NCBI GenBank assembly: GCA_002451065.1
Contig: DKBC01000041.1
Coordinates: 1 to 14,354, forward strand
Length of the DNA: 14,354 bases
Direction of reading: 5' to 3'
Source of the DNA: Betaproteobacteria bacterium UBA6910
GTDB lineage: Bacteria; Pseudomonadota; Gammaproteobacteria; Burkholderiales; UBA6910
In this document: positions 14,045-14,354 of the stretch, piece after piece
How the letters are laid out: every line of letters starts with the position of its first letter
Position numbering within the stretch: the stretch's first letter is position 1
The notes under the pieces: generated by a model
Database searches by the model: none
What the model saw: the letters and a program-made list of their open reading frames with translations, nothing else
What the model was told of the DNA's origin: nothing
Position numbers and translations under genes: made by a program

Positions 14045-14354
14045 AGGATCAAGCCGCACGGGCAATTAGTACAGGTTAGCTCAACGCCTTGCAGCGCTTC
14101 CACACCCTGCCTATCAACGTCCTGGTCTTGAACGACCCTTTAGGGGGGTTTAACCCCCGGGAAGTCTCATCTTGAGGCAAGTTTCCCGCTTAGATGCTTT
14201 CAGCGGTTATCTCTTCCGTACATAGCTACCCGGCTATGCCACTGGCGTGACAACCGGTCCACCAGAGGTACGTCCACTCCGGTCCTCTCGTACTAGGAGC
14301 AGCCCCTCTCAAACTTCCAACGCCCACGGTAGATAGGGACCAAACTGTCTCACG
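14045..14354 (-). rRNA. rrl: 23S ribosomal RNA, 3' end (partial)
   Basis: About 310 nt of the 3' end of 23S rRNA on the minus strand, continuing past the right edge. Universal segments are present, including CGTGAGACAGTTTGGTCCC, the AGTACGAGAGGACC sarcin/ricin loop region and GCGTTGAGCTAACC before the end. The 3' terminus is placed near 14045 by alignment to the E. coli end (ACTAATGAACCGTGAGGCTTAACC versus ACTAATTGCCCGTGCGG...). No intervening sequence is seen in this part. Confidence 0.97.

Overview
The window is about 14.4 kb of GC-rich chromosomal DNA from a proteobacterium. The 5S rRNA carries a CGAACAGGACAGTGAAACG segment, which is the betaproteobacterial form rather than the CGAACTCAGAAGTGAAACG of enteric gammaproteobacteria. 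The gene mix (NAD-type isocitrate dehydrogenase, PurT, lysine-rich SWIB protein, Tat-exported multicopper oxidase, Sfum_1244-like protein) recalls betaproteobacteria, or neighbouring gammaproteobacteria, of the autotrophic/sulfur-oxidiser type. The lineage is inference.

Layout, left to right. (1) 1-118: tail of an iron-containing alcohol dehydrogenase. (2) 215-3883: a tight five-gene plus-strand cluster of poorly characterised proteins. It holds an unusual fusion of a helix-turn-helix, a 2Fe-2S ferredoxin and a ferredoxin-reductase-like module; a LexA/S24-fold protein without DNA-binding domain or catalytic lysine; two small conserved-type hypotheticals, one cysteine-rich; and an Sfum_1244-like protein. 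(3) 3891-5318 minus: Tat-exported multicopper oxidase. (4) 5525-5956 minus: SWIB-domain protein with a histone-H1-like Lys/Ala/Pro tail, followed by a terminator. (5) 6098-6670 minus: msrA, divergent from (6) 6700-7914 plus: a stand-alone SelD-associated-type FAD oxidoreductase and, 25 bp on, a DadA-type D-amino-acid dehydrogenase (7940-9202). (7) 9208-10242 minus: NAD-dependent isocitrate dehydrogenase, converging on dadA. (8) 10557-11756 plus: purT. (9) 11757-12511: a gene-poor stretch with the decayed remnant of a glycine-zipper surface-antigen lipoprotein, broken by three homopolymer frameshifts. (10) 12512-13693 plus: a J-domain-like protein whose HPD motif reads RPG. (11) 13792-13823: a strong bidirectional terminator shared with (12) the minus-strand end of an rRNA operon, complete 5S and the 3' end of 23S.

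Most of the window is ordinary metabolism, redox repair and translation. The part most likely to be an undescribed system is the 215-3883 cluster. Its first two proteins look like recognisable folds (a ferredoxin reductase and a LexA-type autoprotease) with key catalytic or cofactor residues replaced, which suggests sensing or scaffolding roles. The HPD-less J protein and the SWIB/H1-like protein are further examples of altered or eukaryote-like folds.
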